From Candidatus Nitronauta litoralis (GTDB lineage Bacteria > Nitrospinota > Nitrospinia > Nitrospinales > Nitrospinaceae): a stretch of 64,000 nt of DNA. The first letter of the stretch is position 1. Each line of letters begins with the position of its first letter. Shown here in pieces: positions 9,303 to 17,870 of the stretch. The stretch lies in assembly GCA_015698285.1 (NCBI GenBank), contig CP048685.1, positions 62,001 through 126,000 on the forward strand, in the 5' to 3' direction. The notes beneath the pieces are model-generated. The model was not told the DNA's origin. It worked only from the letters and a program-made list of their open reading frames with translations, and did no database searches. A program made the position numbers and the translations under genes.

Positions 9303-9335
9303 AGATGGCAGAATCTTTCTGCCATCTTTTTTTTT
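9303..9335 (+). terminator. Strong rho-independent terminator
   Basis: An 11-bp perfect stem (AGATGGCAGAA at 9303-9313 with TTCTGCCATCT at 9317-9327) and a 3-nt loop are followed by a run of nine T. It ends the small-membrane-protein transcript. The 75 bases before it can form two more hairpins (CCTGTT/AACAGG at 9247-9266 and GGTTC/GAACC at 9265-9290). Confidence 0.85.
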
Positions 9336-9358
9336 GGTTTTAACCTCACCGAACTATC

Positions 9359-10009
9359 GTGTCCTATATTCCTGACCCAAATACACAAGCAGACCCATCT
9401 CTATGCACCTTGTACCTGATGAGGCATGGAGAGGTTGCCAACGCACACAACATCTGCCTCAATGGACATTTCGATGTTGATCTCTCGGACCGGGGTCGTG
9501 CCCAGTCGCAGGTGTTGGCAAACCAGTTTTCCGCGTTTCCTGTTAATGCGGTTTACTCCAGTGATCTCAAGCGCACAAGCGAAGGGGCTGACCTGATATC
9601 CAACCCGCATGACCTGACACCTTCCTACTGTCCGGAGCTTAGAGAGCTCTCATTTGGTAAATGGGAAGGGATGTCAGTCAAGGAATTGAATGAAAAACAC
9701 CCCGGTATGCTTGAACAACGGTTTCAAAACCCGGATACATTTCAGGCCGACGGCGGTGAATCTTTTCTGGACCTGTCCAACCGTGTCCTGCCCCGCTTTC
9801 ATGAAATTGCCCAGAAACATCTGGGAGAAACTATCGCCATTGTGGCCCACGGTGGGGTCAATCGTGTGGTGCTTTGCGACCTGCTTGGGTTTCCGCTGAA
9901 AAACCTGTTCCGGATCAGCCAGGAATACGCAGCTGTCAATCGTATCCTGTATCGACCCGATTCCCCGCTGGTCGATTTTGTCAACGGTACCGCCCAGCAA
10001 CTCGCCTGA
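9359..10009 (+). CDS. Histidine phosphatase family protein (phosphoglycerate mutase-like)
   Basis: A 216-residue cytosolic phosphatase of the two-histidine superfamily. LYLMRHGEV (about residues 19-27) carries the catalytic His of the RHG motif. YSSDLKRTSEGA and ELSFGKWEG are the usual follow-up segments with the second Arg and the Glu. IAIVAHGGVNRV near residue 165 supplies the second catalytic His. The closest functional types are alpha-ribazole phosphatase (CobC) and acid-phosphatase-like members; substrate cannot be fixed from sequence. It starts with GTG 24 bases after the upstream terminator's T-run and ends 8 bases before the ABC ATPase gene. Confidence 0.88.
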   Translation: MSYIPDPNTQADPSLCTLYLMRHGEVANAHNICLNGHFDVDLSDRGRAQSQVLANQFSAFPVNAVYSSDLKRTSEGADLISNPHDLTPSYCPELRELSFGKWEGMSVKELNEKHPGMLEQRFQNPDTFQADGGESFLDLSNRVLPRFHEIAQKHLGETIAIVAHGGVNRVVLCDLLGFPLKNLFRISQEYAAVNRILYRPDSPLVDFVNGTAQQLA

Positions 10010-10017
10010 TCCCGGCC

Positions 10018-10812
10018 ATGCCCCGTTTTCTAATCCAAATCGAAAATGCTACCGTTGTTCTAAAAAACCACACCGCACTGAAAAACGTTTCCTGGACCCA
10101 CCGCCCCAAGGAAAACTGGGTTCTGTTTGGAAATAACGGCTCCGGCAAAACCACACTGTTGAAACTGATTTTTGGAGAACTGCTACCGCTGGAAGGAGGC
10201 CGCGTTTCCTGGTTTGGTTCCCACGTCTGGCGTGGCCTGGCTGAAATCAGGGAACGTATTGGATTTGTTTCAGCTGAATTCCAGCAAAACTACGACCAAA
10301 ATCCCACGGCTCTGGAGGTAGTGATCACAGGTTTTTTTTCAACCATTGGTTTGTGGGAAAAGGAAACTTCACAGCAAACCCGGTCTGCAAAGGAAATGAT
10401 GAGGTTCCTTGGTATTGCGGCTCTAGCACGTAAACATTTTTATTCCCTTTCCTACGGTGAGCAGCGGAGAGTTTTGCTTGCCAGGGCCCTGGTGGCCAAA
10501 CCGGAACTACTGGTGCTGGATGAACCCTGTGCAGGTCTTGATATCCCTACCCGGGAAGGATTCCTGGCAGCTCTTGAAATGCTATCCCAAACAGGAACCC
10601 GCCTGATTTATGTCACACACCACGTTGAGGAAATTCTTCCTTCCATAACCCATGTTCTCTATCTGAAAAAAGGGGAAGTCTTTAGCCAGGGGAAAAAAAA
10701 GGACATGTTAACTGACAAAAATATCTCCAGAGCGCTTGGGTGTTCGATCAAACTGACCCGGCACGAGAACCGTTATTGGGTATCTGGTTGTCAATACAAG
10801 GGATTCATCTAA
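10018..10812 (+). CDS. ABC transporter ATP-binding protein, ModF-like
   Basis: A 264-residue single ATPase domain. The Walker A is FGNNGSGKTT, the signature motif LSYGEQRRVLLARAL, the Walker B LLVLDEPCAGLD and the H-loop VTHHVEE. The frame is open upstream, but the ATG at 10018, eight bases after the phosphatase stop, fits the domain start (IENATVVLKN). The sequence type is that of soluble ModF/PhrA-like or YlmA-like ATPases, which are found without permeases. No permease gene lies nearby, so it may act as a stand-alone ATPase or pair with a distant partner. Confidence 0.85.
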   Translation: MPRFLIQIENATVVLKNHTALKNVSWTHRPKENWVLFGNNGSGKTTLLKLIFGELLPLEGGRVSWFGSHVWRGLAEIRERIGFVSAEFQQNYDQNPTALEVVITGFFSTIGLWEKETSQQTRSAKEMMRFLGIAALARKHFYSLSYGEQRRVLLARALVAKPELLVLDEPCAGLDIPTREGFLAALEMLSQTGTRLIYVTHHVEEILPSITHVLYLKKGEVFSQGKKKDMLTDKNISRALGCSIKLTRHENRYWVSGCQYKGFI

Positions 10813-10968
10813 TAACTGACGCCAATACATCAAAAGTTCTTTGTCTTTCTTCCCGATAAAAGCCAGTCAATAGACTTAAACCTTTGGCTCTCATTTAGGT
10901 GCTTGCGGGCCCGGATTGGATTGGGTTAAAATTTTTATGAACACCACAACGGCTCTGAAGGGGATAAC

Positions 10969-11538
10969 ATGAAACGTTTGATCTATATTTTATCTCTGCT
11001 CTTCGTTTTAGCGTGTGTCTCCCCTGGACATGCGGATGAGGCACTCGACTGGTATCTCAAGGGAAACACACTGAGCCGTGAGGGGAATTATGATGCGGCT
11101 GTCGACGCTTACCTGAAAGCCATTCGAATCAACCCGGACGCCACAGGCCCTTTTTACAATATGGGTATCGCCTATAAGCGACTTGGGCAATTCCCCCAGG
11201 CGGCAGGAGCATTTGAGGCAGCACATCGACTTGAACCGGACAACCTGAATATCCGGTTCAGCCTGGGAAACATCTACAATCTAATGGAGAGGTGGGAGGA
11301 AGCCATCGGCCACCTCAATTACGTCGTTCACCGCGACCCGGAAAACGCCGAAGCCCATGGCAATCTGGGTTGGGCTTTCCTGAATTTCGACAAAGGCCCG
11401 CCGTTCAAGATGCTCGTCATTGCAAATCTGGAAAAAGCTGTCAGCCTTTTTGAGGCACAGGGTTTAAAACAACCGGCCTTGGCCACCCAGGAGACCCTGG
11501 AGCAGGCGCGGAAAAAATTTGGCTACAAAAAAGAATAA
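10969..11538 (+). CDS. Exported TPR repeat protein
   Basis: A 189-residue protein with a signal peptide (MKRLIYILSLLFVLACVSPGHA). About four tetratricopeptide repeats follow, each with the W/Y-G/A-Y-P spacing (for example GNYDAAVDAYLKAIRINPD and GQFPQAAGAFEAAHRLEPD). The Cys in the signal core sits before SPGHA, so an ordinary signal peptidase cut at GHA is more likely than lipidation. TPR arrays mediate protein-protein contacts; its partner is unknown. GAAGGGG before the ATG supports the start. Confidence 0.75.
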   Translation: MKRLIYILSLLFVLACVSPGHADEALDWYLKGNTLSREGNYDAAVDAYLKAIRINPDATGPFYNMGIAYKRLGQFPQAAGAFEAAHRLEPDNLNIRFSLGNIYNLMERWEEAIGHLNYVVHRDPENAEAHGNLGWAFLNFDKGPPFKMLVIANLEKAVSLFEAQGLKQPALATQETLEQARKKFGYKKE

Positions 11539-11639
11539 TCGGAAAAATAGAAAATATTGACTTATTTAAGATCACCGTATAAATTTCGTTTAGCATTTGA
11601 ACGATTTTTAATGACACACTCAGTAAAAAAGGCATCACC

Positions 11640-11912
11640 ATGACCGTAGACGTGACATTGGAAACAACACGCAACAGCGACTCCGTGATTTTCAAACTGG
11701 ACCGGGAACTGCTGCCACCGGGAACCGGAGACACTTACCCGAATCCTGATATTGCCCAGGAAAACCCTCTTGCCTCAGCTCTTTTTAAAATCAAAGGGGT
11801 TGCCAGCGTGTGGATTATCGGGAATGAAGTTCAAGTCTCCAAAGATGAACGTGTGAGCTGGAGCCGTATCAGTTCACGCATCATCGAAACCATCAAGCGT
11901 ACTTTAGGCTGA
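11640..11912 (+). CDS. NifU N-terminal (Nfu scaffold N) domain protein
   Basis: A 90-residue protein. LASALFKIKGVASVWIIGNEVQVSKDE matches the Nfu/NifU N-terminal domain pattern (PF08712 type), in which 'PLA..LF.I.GV..V......ITV.K' recurs. The Cys-bearing NifU C-terminal domain that holds a cluster is absent, so this is the free-standing N-domain form. Such proteins are linked to Fe-S cluster handling in the family literature; the role here is inference. It is a single gene between the TPR gene and the minus-strand aminopeptidase. Confidence 0.75.
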   Translation: MTVDVTLETTRNSDSVIFKLDRELLPPGTGDTYPNPDIAQENPLASALFKIKGVASVWIIGNEVQVSKDERVSWSRISSRIIETIKRTLG

Positions 11913-11956
11913 ACCTTCAGTATATTTTTTCCGCTTAACTGGATTTTTCCAAAAGT

Positions 11957-13273
11957 TTAAAACTCCCCTTTAAAAAACTCCTTGAACACCCTGATCAGCG
12001 CTGGGTGATCTTTTGTCCCTGCCATCTCCCGGATGGAATGCATGGACAACATGGGGTTGCCAATATCCACAGTTCTGATGCCAAGGTTGGCTGCCGTGAT
12101 TGGCCCAATCGTACTGCCGCAACGGAGATCTGATCGCATAGCGAATTGCTGAACAGGTATTTCCGCTTTCTGGCACAGCGTCGAAAAACGGGCACCGGTT
12201 TCCCCGTCAGTGGCATAGCGCTGTCCGGCGTTTGTCTTGATCACCGGTCCCGAATTTATTGCAGGCCAATGCCTTGAATCGTGCATGTCCGCATAATTGG
12301 GATGGACCGCATGGGCCATGTCCGCCGAAATAAAAAAGGACTGGGCTACGGCTCTCATGTAAGCCTGGCGAGGATCTTCCGTTCCCAGGGTCAACCGTTC
12401 CAGTGTATCGCTTAAAAACGGCGAGGCGCCTCCCTGCGCCGTCTCGCTTCCAACCTCTTCATTGTCATAAAAAGCCAGAACGCGAGTGGCTGCCGTCTTC
12501 TTTGGAGCCTCGATCAACGCCAGAGTCGCCGCATGGCAGGAAGCAAGATTGTCCAGTCGCGGAGCAAAAATAAATTCATCATTGGGACCCCCAATAGCTG
12601 AGGGTTGGATATCATGCAACATCAGATCGACACCTAAAATCTCGGCTGATTTAACTTTGGCTTCTCTGGCAATAAGTTCGCGGAAATCCTGCTCCAGTTT
12701 ATTTCCTGCTCCCGTCAAGCCAAACACAGGAGGTAAATGTTGCTGGGCATTCAGCAACAAACCTTTCTCATTGACGTTACGATTGAGGTGAATGGCCAGT
12801 TGCGGTATGCGCAACAAAGGACTGTCTATTTTGATCAACCTCGATTCGGTTCCCCTGGTTTTCGATTTTATAACCAGCCTTCCTGAGAGCCCCAGATCCC
12901 GGTCTGTCCAGGTTCCCAGCAACGCACCCCCATATACCTCCACACCCAATTGAGTGTAACCGGCATTATCATAAACAGGGTTGGGCTTTAGCCGCAGGTT
13001 AGGACTATCGGTATGTGCCCCGACTATACAAAACCCGTTTTCTTCTACCGGCTTGGTTCCAACCGCAAATGCTATAAGGGAAGATTCATTTCGAGTCAGG
13101 AAGTAGCATCCGCCTTTTTTCAGGTTCCATGAATCTTCCTCCCAAATTCGTTCAAAGCCGGCTTCACCAAGCAAGTTTCCAAGTTCATTCACCGCATGAA
13201 AGGGAGTCGGGCTTCGGTCAATAAATTTCAAAAGTTGGTCAGTTTTTTTTAATTCAATTTTTGTAAGTTTCAT
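11957..13273 (-). CDS. apeB: M18 family aminopeptidase (aspartyl aminopeptidase-like)
   Basis: A 438-residue cytosolic zinc peptidase that removes N-terminal, often acidic, residues from peptides. Zinc-site motifs are in place: VGAHTDSPNLRLKP near residue 86 (His and Asp), FYDNEEVGSETAQGG (the Glu-Glu pair) and SADMAHAVHPNY (Asp and His), with a late MHSIREMAG segment carrying the final His. The length is normal for M18. It appears to be a single gene, with about 270 bp between its start and the next gene on the opposite strand. Confidence 0.93.
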   Translation of the reverse strand: MKLTKIELKKTDQLLKFIDRSPTPFHAVNELGNLLGEAGFERIWEEDSWNLKKGGCYFLTRNESSLIAFAVGTKPVEENGFCIVGAHTDSPNLRLKPNPVYDNAGYTQLGVEVYGGALLGTWTDRDLGLSGRLVIKSKTRGTESRLIKIDSPLLRIPQLAIHLNRNVNEKGLLLNAQQHLPPVFGLTGAGNKLEQDFRELIAREAKVKSAEILGVDLMLHDIQPSAIGGPNDEFIFAPRLDNLASCHAATLALIEAPKKTAATRVLAFYDNEEVGSETAQGGASPFLSDTLERLTLGTEDPRQAYMRAVAQSFFISADMAHAVHPNYADMHDSRHWPAINSGPVIKTNAGQRYATDGETGARFSTLCQKAEIPVQQFAMRSDLRCGSTIGPITAANLGIRTVDIGNPMLSMHSIREMAGTKDHPALIRVFKEFFKGEF

Positions 13274-13542
13274 TCAAAACTTCCCATTTGAGGTCAGAAA
13301 TAACAGTTCAGATCAGAGGTAACTCAGGAAAAATTTCCAACAAGGCCCTTTCATTAATCAGGCAAAAATTGCGCCGAAAATCTCGACAAGGATCGCGTAG
13401 CCAGCTGATATTATAAGGACTTACAAGCAATCAACTCAACCACCACCTGTTTTCAGCCCGCTTTTCCCAAATAAATGCTTGCCCCGGTTCCATCGTGTCC
13501 CTCAAAATAGACTCGTAAAAACTCTTCTCTAAGGAGGGCTCT

Positions 13543-13842
13543 GTGGGAGTTGTAATCAAAGCAGATTTCAATTTAAAACTTTCACCCAAACTGCAAAAGT
13601 TTAACCCGGACAACCCTGACAAGGAATATCACACAGAAATTTTCTGCGAGCTTTACCCCAAGTTTCCTCAGTTCAAGGCGCATGTGGCGGCATTTGTCGA
13701 ACGAAACTATTGCACGATGATCAACGACGAAGACCATCCAACTCCGCATCACGTCCTGGCTTTTCTAAAACCCCACGAAATCAGTTGGCTGAATAACTGG
13801 ATTGTGACACGAGGAAAACCGCAGGCCCGAATATTATCCTGA
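13543..13842 (+). CDS. Small conserved-looking protein of unknown function
   Basis: A 99-residue cytosolic protein with a GTG start set by AAGGAGG five bases upstream. Its centre reads YPKFPQFKAHVAAFVERNYC and then EDHPTPHHVLAFLKPHEISW. The His/Pro-rich HPTPHH stretch could bind a metal, but I know no matching family. It faces exbD with about 50 bases between the stops. The 13274-13542 gap before it holds only its ribosome binding site and no clear promoter. Confidence 0.6.
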   Translation: MGVVIKADFNLKLSPKLQKFNPDNPDKEYHTEIFCELYPKFPQFKAHVAAFVERNYCTMINDEDHPTPHHVLAFLKPHEISWLNNWIVTRGKPQARILS

Positions 13843-13892
13843 CCTGCCAGACCTCCAAAAAAGTAATCTGAAATTATTTTTTGAAAGATTGC

Positions 13893-14288
13893 TTATTTAG
13901 TAGCAACCCCGATATCCACAACCTTCGCATTCTGAAGTATCCCCATCACCTCCACTATGTTTCCGAAATCCAGGTTTTTGTCGGCCCGGATCAGGACATT
14001 CAGTTTTTCGGGACGTGGGAGATCCGTCACCCTTTTTTCCAGTTCGGAAATGGTGACCAGTTTTCCATCGAGAAAAATCTGCTTATTGACTGTCATCTCG
14101 ATTTCCATCTTGCTGGGTTGCTTATCTTCGGATGAGGACTTGGATGTGGGCAAGGCAATTTCCATGCGGCGGGGAAAATCGACAAACGCGGTGGACACCA
14201 TGAAAAAAATGAGCAACAAAAACACCACGTCGATCAACGGGGTGAGTTCCAACGCAAAACTATCCTCTTCTTCTCTTTTAAAATGCAT
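13893..14288 (-). CDS. exbD: ExbD/TolR biopolymer transport protein
   Basis: A 131-residue inner-membrane protein. A short cytosolic start (MHFKREEEDSFALELTPLID) precedes a single helix (VVFLLLIFFMVSTAF). The Asp in TPLIDVVFLLL is the proton-carrying residue of ExbD and TolR. The periplasmic domain (EIEMTVNKQIFLDGKLV, IRADKNLDFGNIVEVMG) has the usual TolR/ExbD fold signature. It follows the ExbB-like gene by 21 bases on the same strand, forming a proton-driven stator pair. Whether it energises a TonB receptor or a Tol-Pal type system cannot be decided, since neither tonB nor tolA is in the window. Confidence 0.9.
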   Translation of the reverse strand: MHFKREEEDSFALELTPLIDVVFLLLIFFMVSTAFVDFPRRMEIALPTSKSSSEDKQPSKMEIEMTVNKQIFLDGKLVTISELEKRVTDLPRPEKLNVLIRADKNLDFGNIVEVMGILQNAKVVDIGVATK

Positions 14289-14309
14289 AATGGGTGACTC
14301 GTTAAGTAC

Positions 14310-15095
14310 CTAAGGAACGCGGGATTTACTACCCCGGCCTTCGACATCCTTTTGTTGTTCCAGTTTTCTATTACGGACCATCTCGTAATTCAACTCTTCA
14401 ACCAATTGCACTGATATCTCTTCCATTTCAAAAACGAAGCTGTCAATCCGTCCTCGAAAATAATGGTACAAGGCCAGGGCAGGAATGCCCACCAGCATAC
14501 CGGCAGCGGTTGTGATCAGAGCTTCAGAAATACCACTGGCAACAAGCCCGGGGTTTCCGGTCCCGCTTTGTGATATAACGTTGAAAGCCTTGATCATGCC
14601 GAACACCGTACCGAGCAACCCGAGCATGGGGGTGATATTCGCCACTGCACCCAGTAATCTCAGGTTAGAGGTCAGGAGCGAGGCTTCGTGTTGGCCAGCA
14701 CCTTCAATCGCCCGTTCAATTTCATCAACCTTGCCACCAAACCTTAATAACCCCGCTTTGAGAATTCGAGCCAGAGCATTGTCGTAAGTCTTGCATAGCT
14801 GCAAGCCCAACTGAATATCCTTCCAGTTCCAGTGGGTACGAACTTTCCTAAGGAAATCGGGATTGATAATATTTTTACGACGAAGGCTGTAGGCACGCTC
14901 GATCCCGATCCCAACAACAAAAATCGAGCACAAGGTGATGGGGTACATCATCCATCCACCTTTTTGGAAAATAGAAATCAGGCTCCAGTTTGTTGTGACG
15001 ACCGGAGCTTTTTGTTGAGCCAGGGCGGATGAGGCTGTTGCGAGGAAGGTGAGAACCAGGGCGGGAATTGAAACCCGGAAAATCCGGTTGGTCAT
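14310..15095 (-). CDS. exbB: MotA/TolQ/ExbB proton channel family protein
   Basis: A 261-residue inner-membrane protein. It starts with a cleavable-looking signal sequence (ending SSALAQQ), a form seen in longer ExbB proteins. A helix at WMMYPITLCSIFVVGIGIE and the paired helices around ANITPMLGLLGTVFGMIKAF and ALITTAAGMLVGIPALALYH follow. The TPMLGLLGTVFGM segment is the family hallmark. It forms the channel with ExbD, encoded directly downstream. The gene is divergent from bamD, with about 170 bp between them. Confidence 0.92.
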   Translation of the reverse strand: MTNRIFRVSIPALVLTFLATASSALAQQKAPVVTTNWSLISIFQKGGWMMYPITLCSIFVVGIGIERAYSLRRKNIINPDFLRKVRTHWNWKDIQLGLQLCKTYDNALARILKAGLLRFGGKVDEIERAIEGAGQHEASLLTSNLRLLGAVANITPMLGLLGTVFGMIKAFNVISQSGTGNPGLVASGISEALITTAAGMLVGIPALALYHYFRGRIDSFVFEMEEISVQLVEELNYEMVRNRKLEQQKDVEGRGSKSRVP

Positions 15096-15267
15096 TTATT
15101 TCCTTTCGTGAGCACTTTTTTCAGGTCGCCAATATTTGCAGCGACATAGCAAAGGTCTCATGAGTTGTTATTTTTAAACTTAAACAAGAGCAGGACCCAG
15201 CAGTACAAATCACTGGCTAAACCATGGTAAACTAATTTCAGCTTAATTCCAAACGTCCCCACTAGAG

Positions 15268-16026
15268 ATGATTCTACAACACAAAAACACCGCAATATGG
15301 CTGGGATTTTTCCTGATTTTCTGGGCCGCAGGATCTGGATGCACCAGCACAGAACGAAAATTCATTCCACCGCAGAAATTGCTTAAGAAGGCAAAAAATG
15401 AAATCAGGCATAACAACTTTGAAGATGCCCAGAATAGCCTGACCCAGTTAATGGAGGATTCTCCCGACAGTAAGGAGCGGATCATCTCCCAACTGTTGCT
15501 GGCGGAAGTTCATTATAGACAAGAGCAATGGCAGGAGGCAAAGTTTAATTTAAATAGATTTGTTGAACTTTACCCGGCACACAAACTGGCTCCCCGGGCT
15601 CAATACCTCAAGGCTATGGCCGAATTCAGGCAAATAGATATTTCACTTAGAGACCAGAGCTTTACCCATGCAGCAAAATCCGAGTTTGAAAAACTGGTGC
15701 AAATCTACCCGAAATCGCCTTATTCTAAAAAAGGACAGAAAAGAATTCAGGAATGTATCGACAACCTGGCACAGAATGAGCTGGAGGTCGGGCGATTTTA
15801 TTTCAGGACCAATGCCTACCAGTCAGCAATTCTCCGGTTCAAAACTATTCTGGAGGAGTTTCCTGAGCAACGGTTCCTGGATGAAGTGATTTTTTTACTG
15901 GGAGAGTCGTATTACGAAGAGGAAAGTTATCAGGAAGCCAAAACCTATTATAAAAAGCTGTTAAAGGAACACCCCCGAAGCGAATTTCGGCAAGATGCGC
16001 GGGCTCGTTTACGACAGCTAAGATAA
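15268..16026 (+). CDS. bamD: Outer membrane assembly lipoprotein BamD-like
   Basis: A 252-residue lipoprotein. The signal peptide ends in the lipobox AGSGC (Cys near residue 25), followed by TSTE, a sequence that favours outer-membrane sorting. The remainder is TPR-like repeats typical of BamD: LTQLMEDSPDSKERI, LNRFVELYPAHKLAPRA, FEKLVQIYPKSPYSKKG, FKTILEEFPEQRFLDE and YYKKLLKEHPRSEFRQDA. BamD works with BamA to insert beta-barrels, which fits the TpsB and other outer-membrane proteins encoded here. The sigma factor gene starts 25 bases later. Confidence 0.85.
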   Translation: MILQHKNTAIWLGFFLIFWAAGSGCTSTERKFIPPQKLLKKAKNEIRHNNFEDAQNSLTQLMEDSPDSKERIISQLLLAEVHYRQEQWQEAKFNLNRFVELYPAHKLAPRAQYLKAMAEFRQIDISLRDQSFTHAAKSEFEKLVQIYPKSPYSKKGQKRIQECIDNLAQNELEVGRFYFRTNAYQSAILRFKTILEEFPEQRFLDEVIFLLGESYYEEESYQEAKTYYKKLLKEHPRSEFRQDARARLRQLR

Positions 16027-16051
16027 ACTGACAGTGGGGCGAAAAACCCAA

Positions 16052-16951
16052 ATGGCTGACAAAAAGAAATCAAAATCGAAGGTGTCCCGCACCTCAAAAA
16101 AGTCCAAAAAAGCTGAGGCCAATTCATCCTCAGGCGACACCCTTAACCAATACCTTTCAGATATCAGTCAGCTCAAACCCTTGTCGCGTGAAGAAGAAGC
16201 CAACCTGGCCATTCAGATTCGTGAGGGCAATACCCAATCCATGCAGGAGCTGGTGAAGCGTAATTTGAAATATGTGGTTACTGTTGCCAACCGCTACCGG
16301 GGTTGCGGGGTCCCAATGCAGGACCTGATTGAAGAAGGCAATATTGGACTCATTCAAGCTGCCAAGCGGTTTGATGAAAGTCACCACGTCAAGTTCATCA
16401 CCTATGCTGTCTGGTGGATTCGGCAGGCCATCCTTCATTTCCTGGCAGAACAATCTGGCACGGTGAAACTCCCCGTCAAACAAGCCGGTAAACTTTATAA
16501 AATAGAACGTAAATTCACAAGTATGGCGCAGGATCTGGAACGCGAACCCACGTCTGCAGAAGTCGCAAAGGATATGGGTCTCAGTGTCGAGGAAATTGAA
16601 AACATCATGCGTGCCTACCGCACCCACCTTTCGCTCGACACTCCACTAAAAAAAGATGAAGTGACCGAATACATTGACCTTCTCGAAAACCCGGAGTTTA
16701 TTCCCTACGATGACCAGATGATGCGGGAATCCCTGTCTGCCAAGGTGAACTCGCTTTTGAAACACCTCAATGAGCGGGAAGAAAAAATCCTCCGCCTCCG
16801 CTTTGGTTTTAATGGGGATGCCAAAACACTGGAGGAAATTGGAAAAGAGCTCGGATTGTCCCGGGAGCGGGTCCGTCAGATTGAAAAGCGGGCCAAAGCC
16901 CGGCTGCGTAGCCGCAGCGACGAAGAACATATGGAAGACCACCTGGTCTGA
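16052..16951 (+). CDS. RNA polymerase sigma-70 family factor (RpoD/RpoS-like group)
   Basis: A 299-residue sigma factor that directs RNA polymerase to promoters. After a Lys/Ser-rich start come region 1.2 (LNQYLSDISQLKPLSREEE), region 2 with the -10 reading and melting segment (AAKRFDESHHVKFITYAVWW), region 3 (EREPTSAEVAKDMGLS) and region 4 with the -35 helix-turn-helix (LEEIGKELGLSRERVRQIEK). It lacks the long 1.1 region of housekeeping sigma factors, so it is probably a group 2 (alternative, RpoS-like) factor. The ATG at 16052 is preferred; a GTG at 16034 adds six residues. Confidence 0.92.
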   Translation: MADKKKSKSKVSRTSKKSKKAEANSSSGDTLNQYLSDISQLKPLSREEEANLAIQIREGNTQSMQELVKRNLKYVVTVANRYRGCGVPMQDLIEEGNIGLIQAAKRFDESHHVKFITYAVWWIRQAILHFLAEQSGTVKLPVKQAGKLYKIERKFTSMAQDLEREPTSAEVAKDMGLSVEEIENIMRAYRTHLSLDTPLKKDEVTEYIDLLENPEFIPYDDQMMRESLSAKVNSLLKHLNEREEKILRLRFGFNGDAKTLEEIGKELGLSRERVRQIEKRAKARLRSRSDEEHMEDHLV

Positions 16952-16972
16952 TTTCAAACCACCATTCTCACC

Positions 16973-17563
16973 ATGAACCTGCTTATCATTCTGTGCCTCA
17001 CCGCCTACCTGCTCGGATCGATTCCCTTTGGCGTCATCTTCGCGCGCCTCAACAAGGTCGATTTGCGCAAGCACGGAAGTGGCAATATTGGAGCGACCAA
17101 CGTTGCGCGAACTCTTGGTAAAAAACTCGGAGTGCTCACGCTTGTTGGCGATGCATTGAAAGGTGTCGCAGCCGTGGCACTTGCCGATGCCCTCCAAACC
17201 AATCCGGTTCACATAGCCATTGCCGGGTTGCTCGCTTTTCTAGGCCACCTGTTCCCGGTTTTCCTCAAATTCAGGGGTGGCAAGGGTGTGGCCACGGGCC
17301 TGGGTATTTTTCTCTACCTGATGCCGATCCCCACGTTGGCATCAATGGCTGTATTTGGGGTCAGCCTCTGGATGTGGAATTTTGTTTCTCTTAGTTCAAT
17401 AGTGGCAGCGGCCACTATTCCACTTCTGGCTTTCTTTTTTTCTATGGAACAGGCCTATGCAGCCCTGGCGAGTGTTGTGGCGGTTCTCGTCATCATCCGG
17501 CATCATGCCAACATTTCACGGCTGATGAAGGGGACCGAAAACAGGTTTCCGTCCAAAAGCTGA
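16973..17563 (+). CDS. plsY: Glycerol-3-phosphate acyltransferase PlsY
   Basis: A 196-residue inner-membrane enzyme that moves an acyl group from acyl-phosphate to glycerol-3-phosphate, the first step of phospholipid synthesis. Motifs of the family are clear: GSIPFGVIFARL, the glycine-rich KHGSGNIGATNVART loop, and GHLFPVFLKFRGGKGVATG. There are five or more hydrophobic helices and the length is normal. It starts 21 bases after the sigma factor stop, so it may be co-transcribed. A promoter for two tRNAs follows. Confidence 0.95.
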   Translation: MNLLIILCLTAYLLGSIPFGVIFARLNKVDLRKHGSGNIGATNVARTLGKKLGVLTLVGDALKGVAAVALADALQTNPVHIAIAGLLAFLGHLFPVFLKFRGGKGVATGLGIFLYLMPIPTLASMAVFGVSLWMWNFVSLSSIVAAATIPLLAFFFSMEQAYAALASVVAVLVIIRHHANISRLMKGTENRFPSKS

Positions 17564-17613
17564 ACAAAAACCCATCTGCATCTTTGCAGCTTCAGCTTTG
17601 TTAAAATTAGGGT

Positions 17614-17641
17614 TTGACAATCGGGGTCGGGACCCTATAAT
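17614..17641 (+). promoter_or_regulatory. Consensus sigma-70 promoter for the tRNA pair
   Basis: A perfect -35 TTGACA (17614-17619) and a perfect -10 TATAAT (17636-17641) are separated by 16 bases. The predicted start is near 17648, about 27 bases before tRNA-Gly. The G+C-rich GGGACCC just before the -10 box is in the spacer, not the discriminator. Confidence 0.85.
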
Positions 17642-17674
17642 TGTACGCGATCAAAGGAAGTTACAAAGCAATAT

Positions 17675-17746
<72 letters not shown>

Positions 17747-17784
17747 CCTTCCTTTCCCTCATTTCCCCCTAAAACATACCCAGC

Positions 17785-17859
17785 GGCGCCGTGGCCAAGT
17801 GGCTAAGGCAGAGGTCTGCAAAACCTTTATCGGCGGTTCGAATCCGCCCGGCGCCTCCA
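17785..17859 (+). tRNA. tRNA-Cys (anticodon GCA)
   Basis: The acceptor GGCGCCG pairs with CGGCGCC. The discriminator T is the identity base expected for tRNA-Cys. The anticodon loop CTGCAAA gives GCA. The T arm is GGCGG-TTCGAAT-CCGCC. CCA directly follows the discriminator and appears encoded. It lies 38 bases after tRNA-Gly and converges on ftsY. Confidence 0.95.
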
Positions 17860-17870
17860 TTTTTTCTGGA

